Shown piece after piece: positions 36,386 to 51,300 of a stretch of DNA of 64,000 bases (within the stretch, counting starts at the first letter, position 1; every line of letters begins with the position of its first letter). Position numbers and translations under genes: made by a program. The notes beneath the pieces were generated by a model that had not been told where the DNA came from, did no database searches, and worked only from the letters and a program-made list of their open reading frames with translations. The stretch comes from Rhea pennata (taxonomy: Eukaryota > Chordata > Aves > Rheiformes > Rheidae). The stretch is from NCBI RefSeq assembly GCF_028389875.1, contig NC_084663.1, positions 209,839,876 through 209,903,875 of the forward strand. Direction: 5' to 3'.

Positions 36386-39300
36386 GTAGGTTTAATGTAT
36401 TTAACTTTTTACTCATACAGAATATATTTCATGGATAAATTAGACAGAAAAATGAACTTAACCAGTTCAGAACCTGAACTGATTGCCATGTAGACTGACA
36501 ATTGTTTACTCTTCTTTTGTGTTCTTGTTTTGATTTTCAAGCCTATTTCAGAAATGTACACTTTTCAAACTTTTACCTGTGATAAAGCATTTAAGTGAGT
36601 CAGTTTTTATATTATTATGTTATAACTTAGGAAAATGAGTTTTATTGAAAACAAAACTTTTTTGGCTAATAGTGACAGCTATTTCGTCAATATACTCTGC
36701 AGGGGCAAGTTCATATTTGATCATGCTTTCCAGGATTCTTTACTTTTCATACAGGTAGGTAGTCACTAGTTGGAATATTGAGACCAACAGTTCCTTTCAT
36801 GCAGTTGAGAGTGGAGCACGAAGAAAATTGTCATGTGCAGTAAACTCTCAGACTGCAATGTGTCATTCTGACCTTAAGAAGTAGCAGAGCTTCTGGGGTG
36901 CCCCAGATTGTCCCCAAAACCTCTAAAAGACTATAATCACAAAAAATTTACTGTAGGGAATCACCAGAAGAGAAAGAATCATCCTTTTTTTTTTAATCTC
37001 ACATCATGTATGAAAAGTTCTCAGCTGACAACTTAACGATGGAAAAACAGCTCCATTAAGATCAGTATCTGGCACGTCTTTCTACACTCATTGCAGAGGC
37101 TTCTGCTGCACCTGTACATATTTCCAAACTGTGTTCTCATTGTGCTCTGCCTGAAAAAAGAATTCTGAATGAAAGTGAAAAGCATGTTTAAAAATTATCT
37201 TGGAGAGAGCTTTGATCAAGCAGGAACAACCAGTCTCTGCTTTCTGTCCTTTACCTATGTTGATCCAAAGGGAACGTGATCAGCCGTGACAGAGGTACAA
37301 CAATTTCCCATGGACCTTGCTGCTTCTCAGAGGCCCGTCTTCAAAACATACCACATAGAAATGATTTTCCAAATAGCAGTTGTCAGCATTTCTCCCATGA
37401 TTTCTCTAGATTTATATTCCAAATGGTATTCAAGCTACTGTTTGCCTCTGTCAATACTTAAGATCAGTAATGAATCATTAAGAGGCTGGAAATAGAAACA
37501 TAAAATCTTTAACAATCAGAATAATTTTGCATCATCTGATGAGCTGGTTTCCTGGACAAGATTGTCATGCATTCAGCTTAATAATGTATGCCTTCTTTGC
37601 TTCAGTCTTCACTGCTAAGGGCAGCCCTCATGAATCCCGGAGCCTGGACATGAGGGAGAAAGTCCAGAGAAGGGAAGACTTTCATTTGGTTGAGGAGGAA
37701 AGGATTAGAGACCTTCTGGGCAGGTTAGACATCCACAAATCCATGGGCCCGAATGGGATGCACCCATAGGAACTGAGGGAGCTGGCAGATGTTGTTGCCA
37801 GGCTGCTCTCCATCATCTTTGAAAGGTCCTGGAGAACCGGAGAGGTGCCTGAGGACTGGAAGAAAGACAGTGTCACTCCAGTCTTCAGGAAGGGCAAGAA
37901 GGAGGACCCAGGCAACTCTAGGCCGGTCAGCCTCACCTCCATCCCTGGAAAGGTGATGGAACAGCTCATTCTGGGTGTCATCTCCAGGCATATGGAGGAG
38001 AAGAAGGTGATCAGGAGTAGCCAGCATGCATTCACCACGGGGAAATCCTGCTTGACCAATCCGATAGCCTTCTCTGATGGAGTGACTGGCTGGGTAGATG
38101 AGGGGAGAGCAGTGGGCGTTATGTACCTTGTCTTCAGCAAGGCTTTTGACACTGTCTCCTGTAACATCCTCCTAGAGAAGCTGAGGAAGTGTGGGTTAGA
38201 CAAGTGGACAGTGAGGTGGATTGAGAACTGGCTGAAAGAGCTCAGAGGGTCATCACCAGTGGCGTGGAGTCTGCTTGGAGGCCTGTTGCTAGTGGCGTCC
38301 CCCAGGGCTCAGGACTGGGTCCCATCCTGTTCAAGTTCTTCATCAACGACCTGGATGAGGGGACAGAGTGCCTCCTCAGAAAGTTTGCTGATGATCCCAA
38401 GCTGGGAGGAGTGGCTGATACACCAGAGGGCTGTGCTTCCCTTCAGAGAGACCTGGACAGGCTGGAGAGCTGGGCGGAGAGAGGAACCTCCTGAGGTTCA
38501 ACAAGGGCAAGTGCAGGGTCCTGCACCTAGGGAAAAATAACCCTAGGCAGCAGTACAAGCTGGGGGCTGACCTTCTGGAGAGCAGCTCTGCAGAGAAGGA
38601 CCTGGGAGTGCTGGTGGATGACAAGTTGAGCATGAGCCAGCAATGTGCCCTTGTGGCCAGGAAGGCCAATGGTCTCCTGGGGTGCATTGGGAAGAGTGTT
38701 GCCAGCAGGTGGGGGGAGGTGATCCTGCCCCTCTCCTCAGCCCTGCTGAGGCCTCATCTCGAGTCCTGTGTCCAGTTCTGTGCTCCCCAGGACAAGACAC
38801 ACATGGAGCTACTGGAGAGAGTCCAGTGTAGGGCTACAAAGATGATCAGAGGGCTGGAGCACCTGCCCTCTGAGGAACAGCTGCGAGATCTGGGCCTCTT
38901 CAGCGTGGGGAAGAGAAGACTGAGGGGGGATCTGATCAATGTGTACAAGTACCTGAAGGGAGGGTGTCAAGGGGATGGGGACAAACTTTTCAGTTGTCCC
39001 GTGTGACAGGACAAGAGGCAATGGGCAGAAATTGAAGCACAGGAAGTTCGGCCCGAGCGTGAGGGGGAATTTCTTCCCTGTGAGCACTGGACCAGGTTGC
39101 CCCGAGAGGTTGTGGAGTCTCCTTCTCTGGAGGTATTCAAGGCCCGCCTGGCTGCAACCCTGTCTAACCTGCTCTAGGTGCCCCTGCTGAGCAGGGAGGT
39201 TGGACTAGATGATCTCCAGAGGTCCCTTCCAAACTTACAGATTCTATGATTTATCTCCACATAATCAGAGCATCACTAGTCTGCATATAATTGGATGTAA

Positions 39301-42300
39301 GCAGGTGATCATATTAGAGGGAGTTGAAGGAGTTTTTACCAAGAGATTGTAGGTACATCTGGCTAAAATCATATTATTTCTATCCACATGCAGATGGTAA
39401 GTTTGTAATAAGCAGCTCCTGATCATGCAGTTCGCCTGCTACATACATTGTTCAGTTGTTGTAAGTGAATAGGATTACTTTCCTGGCTTGTCTGTCTCTG
39501 AACCAGTAAATGTTCCTACTCTCCTCCTCCTAATTGCAGTCAGAGCTCTGTGAAATCATGTCAAAATGTATAGGCACGATATAGTATTACAGGTGTGGGC
39601 TTTGTGAAGTCACCGCCATAGCTGAGCAAAGCTATGTTCAGAGCTTCTAACAGGATACATCCAGCCAGTCACTGCCAGGGTTATCTCTATATCCAGTTCA
39701 TACACCAGGTGATGAATGCTAAAACTGGATCCCCAAATGGGGGCCTGACTCACGTAATGGCAGCTGTACCCTTAAATTACTACCTTCCATTACAGTTAAA
39801 AATTAAAATTTTAGAGATGAGAAAATTTCTCGGAGAAAATTTCATTGCAAAATGCTGATATTGGGAGAAAAAAAATGGATTTTTACCAACTTTTTTGACT
39901 TTGAAAATAATGGAGGGAAAACTTACCTTCTTATTTTCTGTGCTTGGGATTAAGAGGGGAATAGAAGTTACAGAACTATTTATTGTTAGGCATATTCCAA
40001 TATCCAGACAAATGACTCATTTTTCTGAAATTTTTTCCACTGAAATATATGCAGTACTGACAGAGGATAAGTAATTTCTAGATCAACAGAAGGTGGAAAG
40101 AAAAAATACTGCTTTTTCTTTTCTTTTTTCCTCTTTCAGTCTTTCTCCACCTCTATAAATCTAAAGCATCTCAGCTGCATTTTCTTTTTTGGACAAAAAA
40201 AGCATAATAATACAAATGGAATTGTGTATCACATTTATCTTTAGAATTTATCAAGCATATAATATTTATTTAACTTCCATTCCCGCTTTTCCTCTTGTAC
40301 ATTAATGAGAGGTTCCTGTTCACAAAAAGTTCACTATTTTGCACTTCTGATATAATTTTCTGTTTCAGGGCTGGGTAGGAACAACACTTACCTTGCCCTA
40401 GTTACAAGCCACAGATGACTGACAAAATAGTCTTGGTACTGGGATGGAGTTCCTGTGTGGTGAAATGTTGCATCTAGTATACACAGTTGAGAAAAAATGG
40501 TATCAAAAATATCATCAGTCTAGCTGTTTTGTAACATTTTGAATCTGATAAATACCATAGAAGAATCATCTAAACAGGAAAGGTCCAACGTAGAGGTGCC
40601 AACAAAACAGTGTAGATTTATTCTACTCATGTATATTTTTGAAATTAACAAAATGATAGACATCCTCTACAAGTTAATGTAAAATCTTATGATAGCAGAA
40701 ATTAAGACCAGCATCAGTATTCAGTCCTAAGATTGATTAAAATGGCAGGTATTTTGCCTGCCAAAAATGGAAATGTAAAATGGAGGTTACAACGTATGGC
40801 AAAGCTTTCACCTGTACTAAGTAATACTTTTTTGCTGTAGCCATCACCTTCCTACTTCCAGCATAGCCTTTCTAACTAATATCCTTAATAGAAGACCTGA
40901 AGAATACACTGGCAAGCAGACGATACAGTAGTGGTAACCTTAATTTACATGACTAAATCCCTTAAATATCCAAACTTAGCCAGGAAGAAAAAGAAGTACA
41001 ATTTCAAAACAACTTAATATGAAAGGGAGGGTCAAAACTAAAAAGAAGACAAATCAAGGAACAATAGCTCTTGAAGCAGTAAAAGATGTGATAGTTGCAA
41101 TACTTGCCTCTGTTGTTCACTATGGTGAATGAATTCCAGGAAGAGATATGAGAAAGATTATATATGATTTTGGAAATAGACACTATTTGCAATCCAATGT
41201 ATTGATCTTAGAAGTGAGATACTGATTCTAGAAGTGAGATCTATGTTTATTGGAAAAAAAAAAAAAAAGGATAACAAGTAATCTATGAGAACTGTGAAAG
41301 CTGTGAGCTAGTTCATTAGCTTAAATGTATAAATATACTTCAAGGAAACTACTCAGCCTGCAGTCCCTATTCTCTTAGAGCTTCTTGAAGGCTAACAAGT
41401 TATTGGAGAAAGTTTTCAGAAGAACTGATTCCCATTAAGTATCTGGATTGGGATTTGTCCGACCTATGTTTGAGTGAGTTGCCTAGGTTTCTTTTACAGT
41501 GAGTGATGAGAAATAAATATTTCTGAAGCACAGATCATCTCCTAAAAGACACTGCTAAAATAGATCAGCTAAACCACAGTCAGAAGTGAGAGAAACTGCT
41601 TGTTAGCTACAAAGAAATCATGGGGCAACTAGTTTAGATGCAAATAAGTACATTGCAGGTGCTTTAAATTTAGTAAGAGATGAATTGACGTGATGAAGAC
41701 TTTCATACTTCAGAGTGGAACACCATTCAAAATACGGCCGTTCAGCAGGAGGAGGTTGGTTTCTTGCACTTGAAAACTTGTTCCTACATTCGAATTCTAA
41801 AATACGGTGCTAGGTACTAGGCATGTTGCGTTGTAATGAAGTAGCATACAAAGTGCTGTGCTGTTATGTTTGTTAACATGAATTTGTTAATAATTTTCCT
41901 TCCTCCTTTTCTTGTAAAAAGAAAAAAATACTGTGATAAAGGATGCAGTTCAATATGCCAGTGCAGCAGAGAAACCCATGAAATTCAGATATTTTGGAAA
42001 ACTATGTAGCCATCCCTAGCTACAAACAGAGGAGGAATATGTTTGGTAGGGGAGAAACAGCAAACCTGTGGATGCTTTATATCCTTTCCCACCTGCAAAA
42101 GCAGTAGAGAAGACTTTCCCAAGAGTGAGTAAGAATGGATGAAACCATTGAGTACGGCCATTCTGTATCACTGTGTGTAGTCTGGGGGAATGACTGCAAG
42201 AGTGACTTCAGGCAGAACTACTGAATGATTCCTTCTTTTGAGTACTGCATTTTCTATAGAAAGCAAACAGTTTTGTGGTGCTTTGGTGCAATCCTTCAGC

Positions 42301-45300
42301 AGATAATGCATGTTTTGCAGGTGTCTCAGCTGGTTCTGCAGGGACCGCATGGTATACACTGGTGGGACATTCAAGAAAACTACAAATCAGACATTTACGG
42401 AGTTTCCTATCTCCCACTTTAAAGTCTGCTAGCTGGTTGCAGGTCTCATGCTTGCATAGTCATAATTGCAAAACCTAGGTTCATTCTCCACTTTTGTTAC
42501 TCTCTCATAATCTGTAGAAACTTTGGAAGCTTATTTTTGGTTAAGTCTTGAGTTCTAGAAGAACTGAAATGGCTCAAGGCTGAAGGGGCAGTGCTGGAAT
42601 TCCAGCTAATGGTCCCTTTCTAAGACCAATTTATCTGCCAGGGGAGCTGTTCATTTTGTTGCAGACTATAACCATGCAGAAATAAGATAATCAGGGAGTC
42701 TTTTTCTCAGTATGAGATGAGATCGAAACTAATGTGAAGGTCCAGCTATATCTGGTAAATCATTTTTTATGTGCAGTAAGAAGACAGCAGCACCTGTCCA
42801 ATTAGTGAAGCAATATGAAATGGAAGACAGAAGAACATTAAACAATATTTATGCCTAATTTATCTTAAATAATCCAGCTCTTCTGTTTTTGTAAGAATTT
42901 CTCTTACTTTACTCTTTCTCCATAGAATTCAGATAAAAGAAGAAACAATTGATCAGGTTTTGCTTGATCTGAAACAAGTGGAAGAAAAGAACAAAGAATA
43001 CCATGAAAGAGTAAGTTACCATACATCTTTCTCTCATCATATTTTACATGTGGTGATTTAATTCAAAAATTAGATTGAATTCTTTCAGTCCAAATTCTGT
43101 AACTGTAGTCAATGCTGTGAATCCCGTGCAGTCAATGAAACTAGAGTTAGTGAATCACTTTACATGCTTAAAAGTTAAAGTGGTGTCTAAACTATATGTA
43201 ACACACAAAATTATGTGAATTTTATATATCTATATATATACACGTTATTAGCAGATATAGCTGAGATCTGACTAAAAAGGACCTTTCTGATTCATTTCTG
43301 AGGTAATGGAATTGCACAGGTATCTATGAGGTCTTAGTTATTCTTGCAAACTTAGTTATAATGAAAATTGAACAAAGAAGAAAGCACTGCACTTTCTAGG
43401 CATGTCCAGGCCCAGTTTTTAGCAGTGCATGATGAAGGGTCGCTTGTGGATTAACAGTTTTGTTAGGAGTAATTTTTAAAGCAAGGTTATGATCACTGGT
43501 AACACTGGAGTAACAATTTAAAGATCCATTTAATACAGCATCTGAGGACTGAGAGCAGTGGATTTTGACTACGGATACGTATGCAGTCACATAGTGAAAT
43601 GAATTAAAATCTCTCAAAAATCCTTAAGCTGGATCATGCTGGTCACACAGTTTTCCAGCTTGTACTTCCCATGGCAGTGAAACAGTGAAACGATCAGTGA
43701 ATGTCTCTCTGCCCTTCTCATGCCTCATGTTTGCTTTTACTAATGCTCATCTGTTTAGCTTTCCATGGTGTGCCTTGGAGTCTTGAAGTCTTGGCTCTTC
43801 TTTCTGCAGACATGCAATCTCCTGTGGCTGTTACCCCAATTTGCATCTAGTTCATGGTCTCTAAAGGACTTGTTCATATTTTCAGACTTTGCAGAGTTCT
43901 TAAAGCACTTGAAGCATGCCTTTTTGCTTAATTTAGCCATGTTCTGACAACCCCTTGGGCTTCCCTCTTTGTTTCATGCTTTATATTTCTGAGTGGTTTA
44001 GAGTTAATCCTTTTAGAAGTGGGGAAGGTTTGAGACTCTCTCTGCTGCATTGTTATTGTTATTCTTTGTCTGGTATGGTTGTTTGCTCTTTTGTCCTTTG
44101 GGAGCAAACATACAGGATCAATAATTTCAAATAATATGAGCATCATGAGCACATGATGGTCATGGCAAGAGAATGTAAGCACAACTGTGGATACTTCATC
44201 TTGTTGGCCTGAGGCAGAGCTTTTAATTGCAGCTCTGACAAGTCTCTCTGCTGTGGTTATAGGCAAGGGGCTGCATTGTCTAATGTCCTGGGTTATCATT
44301 TCTATGTCAAAGATGCTAAATTTTCATGGGGAATATTGAAGTGAAGTTGATAACTCTTAGAAATAATTATTGCTAGTAAAACAACCCACAAGTAGTGTTC
44401 TTTCCAGGCAATAGAGGACTGTTCATGTGATGTACCAAATAGAATAAGGCCATCATTTGTCTCTCATTTCCTTGTCATAATGGGCTTGAAGTTACAGAGA
44501 CTTGTAACTGATCTCTTCCCTCCAGCCTTTTCCAATAAGAAGAATAGCTCTTTTCAGCTGAATATTTTGGCAGTGCATCCTGGCACTAACCCAAATCTGA
44601 CTTTTCTTTATTACTTAAGTTTGTAACTTATACAGCTAATTAGAAAACACTTTAAATGTGCCTTTCCTACTGTTGTTCTTTCACAGAATGACCGTTTGAA
44701 GGACGAACAGCAGGCACGCATCAGGCGTATCCTAAGAAAGCTAGAAGAAGAGGAGAAACAACAAGACCAAAAGGAGATTGTAACTAGGGATGACGTTGAA
44801 GAGTCACTGAAAGCAAAATGGCAGTATATTAAGGACAAGGAACAACTTCTGAAAGGTGTGTTGTGAGATGTGGAAGTGTGGTGTGCTGTTTACACTGTTG
44901 AGATTGAGTAGATTTTTGAGATTTCTGAGGGCTTGGAAGTAAATCTGCTAACTAAATTGGATTAAAATTAAGTAAAAGTGTATATTTTATTGAAGCAGAT
45001 CTCATATATTAGACTCCATTTTGTGCCTTCCAAGTGATGTGTATTACTGTGGAAGCACAGATGCTTCATATTTTCCATTAAGTTGAATGTCTTGAAAGCC
45101 TCATGCATTGGCTCTACTGGAAGATAAAAAAAATTGATGGCAGCAAAAATGATTGTTTTCGATTGCTCAGAGTTCTGGCTGCCATCCCTGTGATTCCCAG
45201 TGGGAATGAAGTCACACTGTCTTTGGTTACAGTGTTTCAGTGAGAACTGTTGTCTCTTGTTGGCAGAATAAGATCCAAGTTGTTTTCATCAATGATGGTA

Positions 45301-48300
45301 GTGGCCCTTGACACTATGTGAGGCCATTGTATTGCAGTGTATTGTAGGGTAGAAGAACCACCCCTCTATCTTCAGTCCCAGTGAAAGTGCCTTTATTAAA
45401 AAAAAAATTATGAAAACGTAACAATCACCTCAAGCAACTTACAAAGAACTCCTGATGTTCTTTCTTTAACAGATCTGCGCTTCCAGATAGAAGAAACAGA
45501 CCAAAAACTTTTAGCAAAGCGGGCTGAGAGGGATTATTGGTTGGAGTACAAAAATGTAGGAAGTAAAACACAGGCCAACAAGATTAAGAATCTGGAAAAA
45601 GACATCAAGGAAATTAAAGATGACCTTCACAGGGCCACAGGTCAGTTTATAGCTAGTATAATATAAATCTGATAGCTCTTTGTGTATAACCTGCATGAAT
45701 TAATTAAATTACGAATTAAATTTGAGGCCAAGCTAATTACAGTTATTTCTGTCAACAGATCTCTGCACCTAAGTGCACTACATAACCGTGTAAGATGGAA
45801 TAACTGTCTCTCTTTCTCCTATCCCCGTGAAATTGCCTTTACTAAATAAATTGATGAAGTTGCAGATATTATGAATACCCAATTAAAGAAATTGATAATT
45901 CTGTCTTCAGAGAAACCATTTTTTAAAAATATACTGTGAAGGACAGCAGATTTCTAAAAATCAGGCTACCTGTATTTGGATACCTACATAAAGGTCTTCC
46001 TGGAGCCTAAGCTTAGTAGTCATACTGGAGATGTTGACTGTTCTTACTGCTTTTCATCATGCTAAAGCACTTCACATGTTGAAAACTTTTTTGAGGGAGA
46101 AGTAGTATGAGCTCATTCTTGGAGTAGTCTTTTGAATTGAACACACATACTGGTAAATTCAGTACTAATGGGGAGCTTTGTGGCCAATGACCTGAATTTT
46201 ACCTCCTAGTTGCATAGTCCCATGTGTGAGGTGCAGTAAAATTTCAGCGCAGATATATACAAATCTTGGGAACTATTTCAATTCTGACAGTAGAACAGAT
46301 TTAAGAGCTGGCATGTTCTGGTGCTGAATGATTTTACAAAGCCACTAGATTCTTTTTACTACTGCAGTATTTTAAAACCATTTAAATTTAGCTATTTTGT
46401 GACCTGAACTATTCAAAGGAAAAAGAAGTCCTGATTTTCTTCCGTTAAGACCCTCTCAATATTCATGACCACTGCCAAGCAGCTGGTTGTAACAGGCAGT
46501 GACACTGCTCTAAGGGTCTCTGTATATTCTGTGCCAACCATTACCAGGCATCAAGTACTGAGGATAACATCCAGTTAGCTATCTTTTGGTCTCTAGAAAC
46601 ATATTTCATCATTATTAAGATCTGCATTAAGTATTCTGCATTGCCAGCTAACTTGCCAGATATCTAAGCCTGTATTTAAGGAAAAGTTGGTATTTTTCAT
46701 TATGCACATTCCCTGTTTTCAGTCTGTTTAAACTTTGCTTCATAGCCGCTGATACATGAAATGAAAAGGAAAATGGACTCTTACATTGAATGCCAGAGTG
46801 AACCATTAGGAACACTCAGTCTGACCTTCTGCATATCACAGGCTGCAGAGACAAAAGTCTGTGGTTAAACTGAAGTATGCTTATAGAAAGGTTGTCAGAG
46901 AGGTACATATAGCAGTTGTGTAATTAGCATACTGCAAAACTGTGTTACCTATAGTGGATGTTAACATACTATTTTACTCAAGTTCCTAAAATGAAACTTA
47001 AAAATTGGCTGGAGAACATAATTTTATAGTGGACAACCAACCATCTCACAAAGTTCCAGTGTGATGCTGCAGCAAATTGGGTGTGTTCAGTCCTCGACAG
47101 TTAACAAGCTAAGGGAGTAAAGTGTAGGGAAAGGAGTTTCTTTAGGTGCTGTTAAAGGCCTTGGCCGTGGGATAGTTCATGTGGTCTAAAGATGGCGTTT
47201 TAAACAAAGGTGTTGGATTGGAGAGGCACAATAAGTAAGACATATGCTTAGATGAGGTCTGGAGAAAGTGTTGCAGAGATAGACTTGCTAGGGAAAAAAA
47301 TAGCCTCCATAGAAAAAGTGAGTATGTGTGTCCCCATCTCTCATTACATCTCAGGTTGTTTAGCTGTCTGCAAGAGGATGAAAAGTTGATTTAATTGTAG
47401 TGTGTAAGTACTTCCAGTTCGTTTTGCTAAGTTCAGTTGGTGCATTGATTAAGGTAGGCCAGCTTGCATACTGTTAGATTAAGAACTGATGCAGCTACCT
47501 TTCACATTTGACCGCTGACGATTCCGCAGTGTCCGTGCCCAGATGCTTATTTACAGCCAGGTAAGGCAGTAAATAGGCAGTGCTCAACACAAGTCCAGAG
47601 CTGGGCTGAGTTTCAAGTCTGAAACAAGTGTGAAGCATCTTTTTTGAAAGAAAAGCACCACAACCTTAATAAATCTCTTCACAAGGAGAAAATGCTAAGC
47701 AGTAGTAGGCTATTTAGAATAGCACAAAAGTAGCAGAAGGGAAGGATGAAATAACTAAATAGCAAGTGACTGGAACTTGAAACCAAACGATTTGAATTAG
47801 ACATAAGACTCACATCTCTCTTTCATGACTCCTGAGACTCTGCTATTGAAAGAATCAAGATTGAGTGTTAAGATACAGATACTTTAGCAGGGAATAACTC
47901 TGTTTATAAGCTGTTGTAGTTGCCAGTGCATAAGCTAGGTCAGATTTCTAGTTTTGTAGTTAACACTACTATCCTTTGGGTTTGGGACAGTTTCTGCAGA
48001 CAAGGATGCCTGACCTCGTGGGTTATATTTCTTCCGCTGGGGTGTTATTACATATGCACATGATGCTGGCTGAGAAGTTCCAGTTTAGGAACAACATGGC
48101 AATTGGTTATTTGTTGGCAGGGTTACACAGATGCCATATAGTGATTTCTTGTTTTCTTTGGTTTGTTTTTGAAGAATATTATACAAATGCTTTGAAAACA
48201 CTAAAAGAAAAAAATGACAGCCTGGTTGAGACGCAAGTGAAGAAAAGTAAAGAACAGGCCCCTGAGGTATTCTTTCTGCCTTTTTCAGAATGCTAACTGA

Positions 48301-51300
48301 ATCTTACTGTTTCATGTACCCTGTATTAATAGTTAACTTAACTGGAATTAAGATTTTGAACTTTTCCAATAAATGGAGAGTAAAATACCCTGTAAATACT
48401 CTTACTAAATACTGCATTGTTTATTGTTATAAACATACTGTGTCTGTTTTTTACATAATACTAAAAATGAGTAAAGTTGAGGGAGTTTTACAAAGGAAGT
48501 AGAGGAAACGGGCTCTGTGCAGTGACATGGCTTGTTCAAGAACATCTTGCTTTTGCCATGACCTTTATGTTGATGTTTGCATAGACTTGGAAAACCAGTA
48601 AGTAAGTAACATATGAAGAGATTGTCTACCTGGAAATAGACACTGATTTGAAAAATACAGAAGAATTGTGTTTTTCACTTCACAGGCAAATCTTGAAATT
48701 GCCAAAATAGTGTAGTCTAAAGTAAAACTTAGAATTATTTCAGTTATGTGAGCAGATAATCCAAAGGAATATCTGCTTATAGTGATCTGCTGTGGTTTCT
48801 TCCAAAACCTGTTTGGGTTTTTTGGTAGATAAAGGTTTGGTTGCTCAAAACAGGAAGATTTCAGCAGTAGAGGGAATTGAGCAGATCTTGTTAAACAGAA
48901 GAAAAATTCCTAATTCAAATATAGGAAATGATAAAATACTGGTAAATTGTTTGTCCTACAAACTGCACTAGGCTGGATGATGGAGACAAAACAGCTGGCC
49001 TTGTAGACTAAATCTCTCTAATCCCTCAGGGGATGTTACAGTCTGTTGTGTGGATGTTTCTGGATTATTTCCTACTAAACAGCAGAAAATGCTTCTTTTT
49101 AGTGTACAGCACTGTCAAAGGCCTGCCTTCAGATGAGATGATCTTAAATTCTATTTTCTCAGCATGCTGTAAAACAGATAGACAAAAGCAGTTGCAGGGA
49201 CATTGAAGAAAATGAATGGCTAAAACAAGAGGTAAGAGGATCACCTGTTTTCAGTTTATAATGACAGTTAAGGTTTGAAGTGAGCAACGGCTCACAGTCA
49301 CAGTTCTGTTTCCAGTGATAGGCCTCTGAAGATATTCATGAGGAAAAGGAGAGCGATCCTGTAATTAATCTGTAACTATAAGTAAGTAGTGAGAAGTGTA
49401 AGAGGCAGATAAAGGTAGGTGACCAGCTCTTTCACACATTCAGAACCCATTTTCCTGTAAGACCCATTTTCCAGAGGAGTGTCTCTAATGGACAGAGCTG
49501 TGCCAGTAGAGGGTTCTAGTAAAGATGTGAAAGAACCAGAGAGGCCTTCACTTTGCCTGAAAATATATCACTACATTCCTCTACCAAGTGTACAGTCTTG
49601 CTGATAAAAGTGCACTCTTCCTAGGAATGTACTGCTGAAATAGTTACTAGGAAAGCTTTCTAATATGAATGTAGGCTTTCTTGTCTTTCTAAGATTACCT
49701 TTTTCATTTTTCACAAAAGGTGAAAATACACCAAAAGGAGATAAGTGATCTGAAAGCCTCTATTTTCCTCCTGGAAGAAGAAAATATTGGTCTAGTAATG
49801 AAACTGCTTGATCTCAGACTTCAGAATCTGAGAGTACCCAGGTAAAATGATACCTTTACAGACTCAGAGATTATTATTATTTTTATTATTTTTAAAGGTA
49901 GCACCTGCTTCTAGAGCTATTTGGGCTCTCCAGCAACCCTCCAAGGTAGTTTCCTAGTTGCAGGGAGGCAGGATTTGGCTGAGTACTGTGGGACTTGTAT
50001 CACTGAAGGATGACAGTGACATTGTAACTCTGTAAACACCACCTCCATAAACAGATCAAGTTAACAGGATCTGTTAACAATACAGATCCTCCTAGCTACA
50101 CTCATTTTCTTTTGGAGGAGATACAGTTTGGGCTTGGAAACAGATTTTTATACCTTTTTATTATAACTGACTCAGACCCAGCTTCTCAACCCAATTGCTG
50201 AGTAATAGGTTTGTCCTTTATTGTTGGCAAAATGTTAGAAGGTGTGAAGATTGATATGCAAATATATAGGGTTTTGCAATCTCAAGTAAGACAGGTGATG
50301 TGCAGTATGGAGCAGAAGTAAGAAAGAGGCCTTGAGATGGTTCTCTCTGTAGAGGTGTCTGTGGTATTAGTTTATTTTTTTTATTGAAATGTTTTAGCTT
50401 GTGCCCTAGGGAAGGATTAATTTAGCTGCAAAATGTCATCACTAATTGTATCAAAAGCACAGTGTAACAATGGAAATGATCCCTTTTTTTTTTCACAGTC
50501 CCAACTCAATGATTTCAGCTATATTGCAAAAAAAGCTCCATCTTGCAAGTAAGAAGTAACCGTTTTTCTCTTCTCCACAAACTTAGCCTGCCCTTAAGTG
50601 AGGACTACCAACTTGTATCTTGGAGTGACTGGAGACTATAACATTTGTTTTCTTTTAGTCTCATGAATGTAGTTGAGTTAAGGCATTAAGGATAAAAAAG
50701 CCAGTGTATTAGCCAGTAAGCTACCTGGCTGCCTACATTGCATTTTTTAACTATTGTGCTATTTTGCATTTGTGGTTAAGCAGCAAATGGCTTTCAGAAG
50801 CCCTGGCCAACTGAAAAGATTGTGCAAGACAATTTAGAGAGAAAATTAGAACTCCAATATGAATTTCACTTTATTTATTTTTTTTTAATTTTGTAGGCAT
50901 TTGTTTCTTACCCAGGCAGCTGGTTTGCAAAATGAATTACCTAAGGATGGAATGAAAGGATTAGAGCATGGAGAACATGAAGGTAATTCACACGCCAGCA
51001 GTTCGTAAGAACTGATAAATTACAGAACATTTAACTGCCCTTCATTTCTTAAGTTTTTCCTCAGTCTTGGTTACACGGTAAGCACTTAGTTTCTGACTTA
51101 AATGCAGCCTCACAGCAACGATACACTGTAGTATGAGTTAGGAAGAGAACAACACAATTCTTAATACACTCTTAAAGCTGAAATCAGTGTTTTCTATTGT
51201 TGAGTGTAATTACTCATTATCACATCATCATAACTTCCTTATTATACGTTGTCCCAGAAAGCATACTCTTGAACACTGCACAGGCTTCTACTTGAAGTGT

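Larger units (their letters stand above)
36386..42925 (+). other. CCDC83: CCDC83 intron 2
   Basis: A 6.5-kb intron carrying the large CR1 at 37,570-39,250. The rest is AT-rich with no other exon that fits the phase. Confidence 0.85.
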
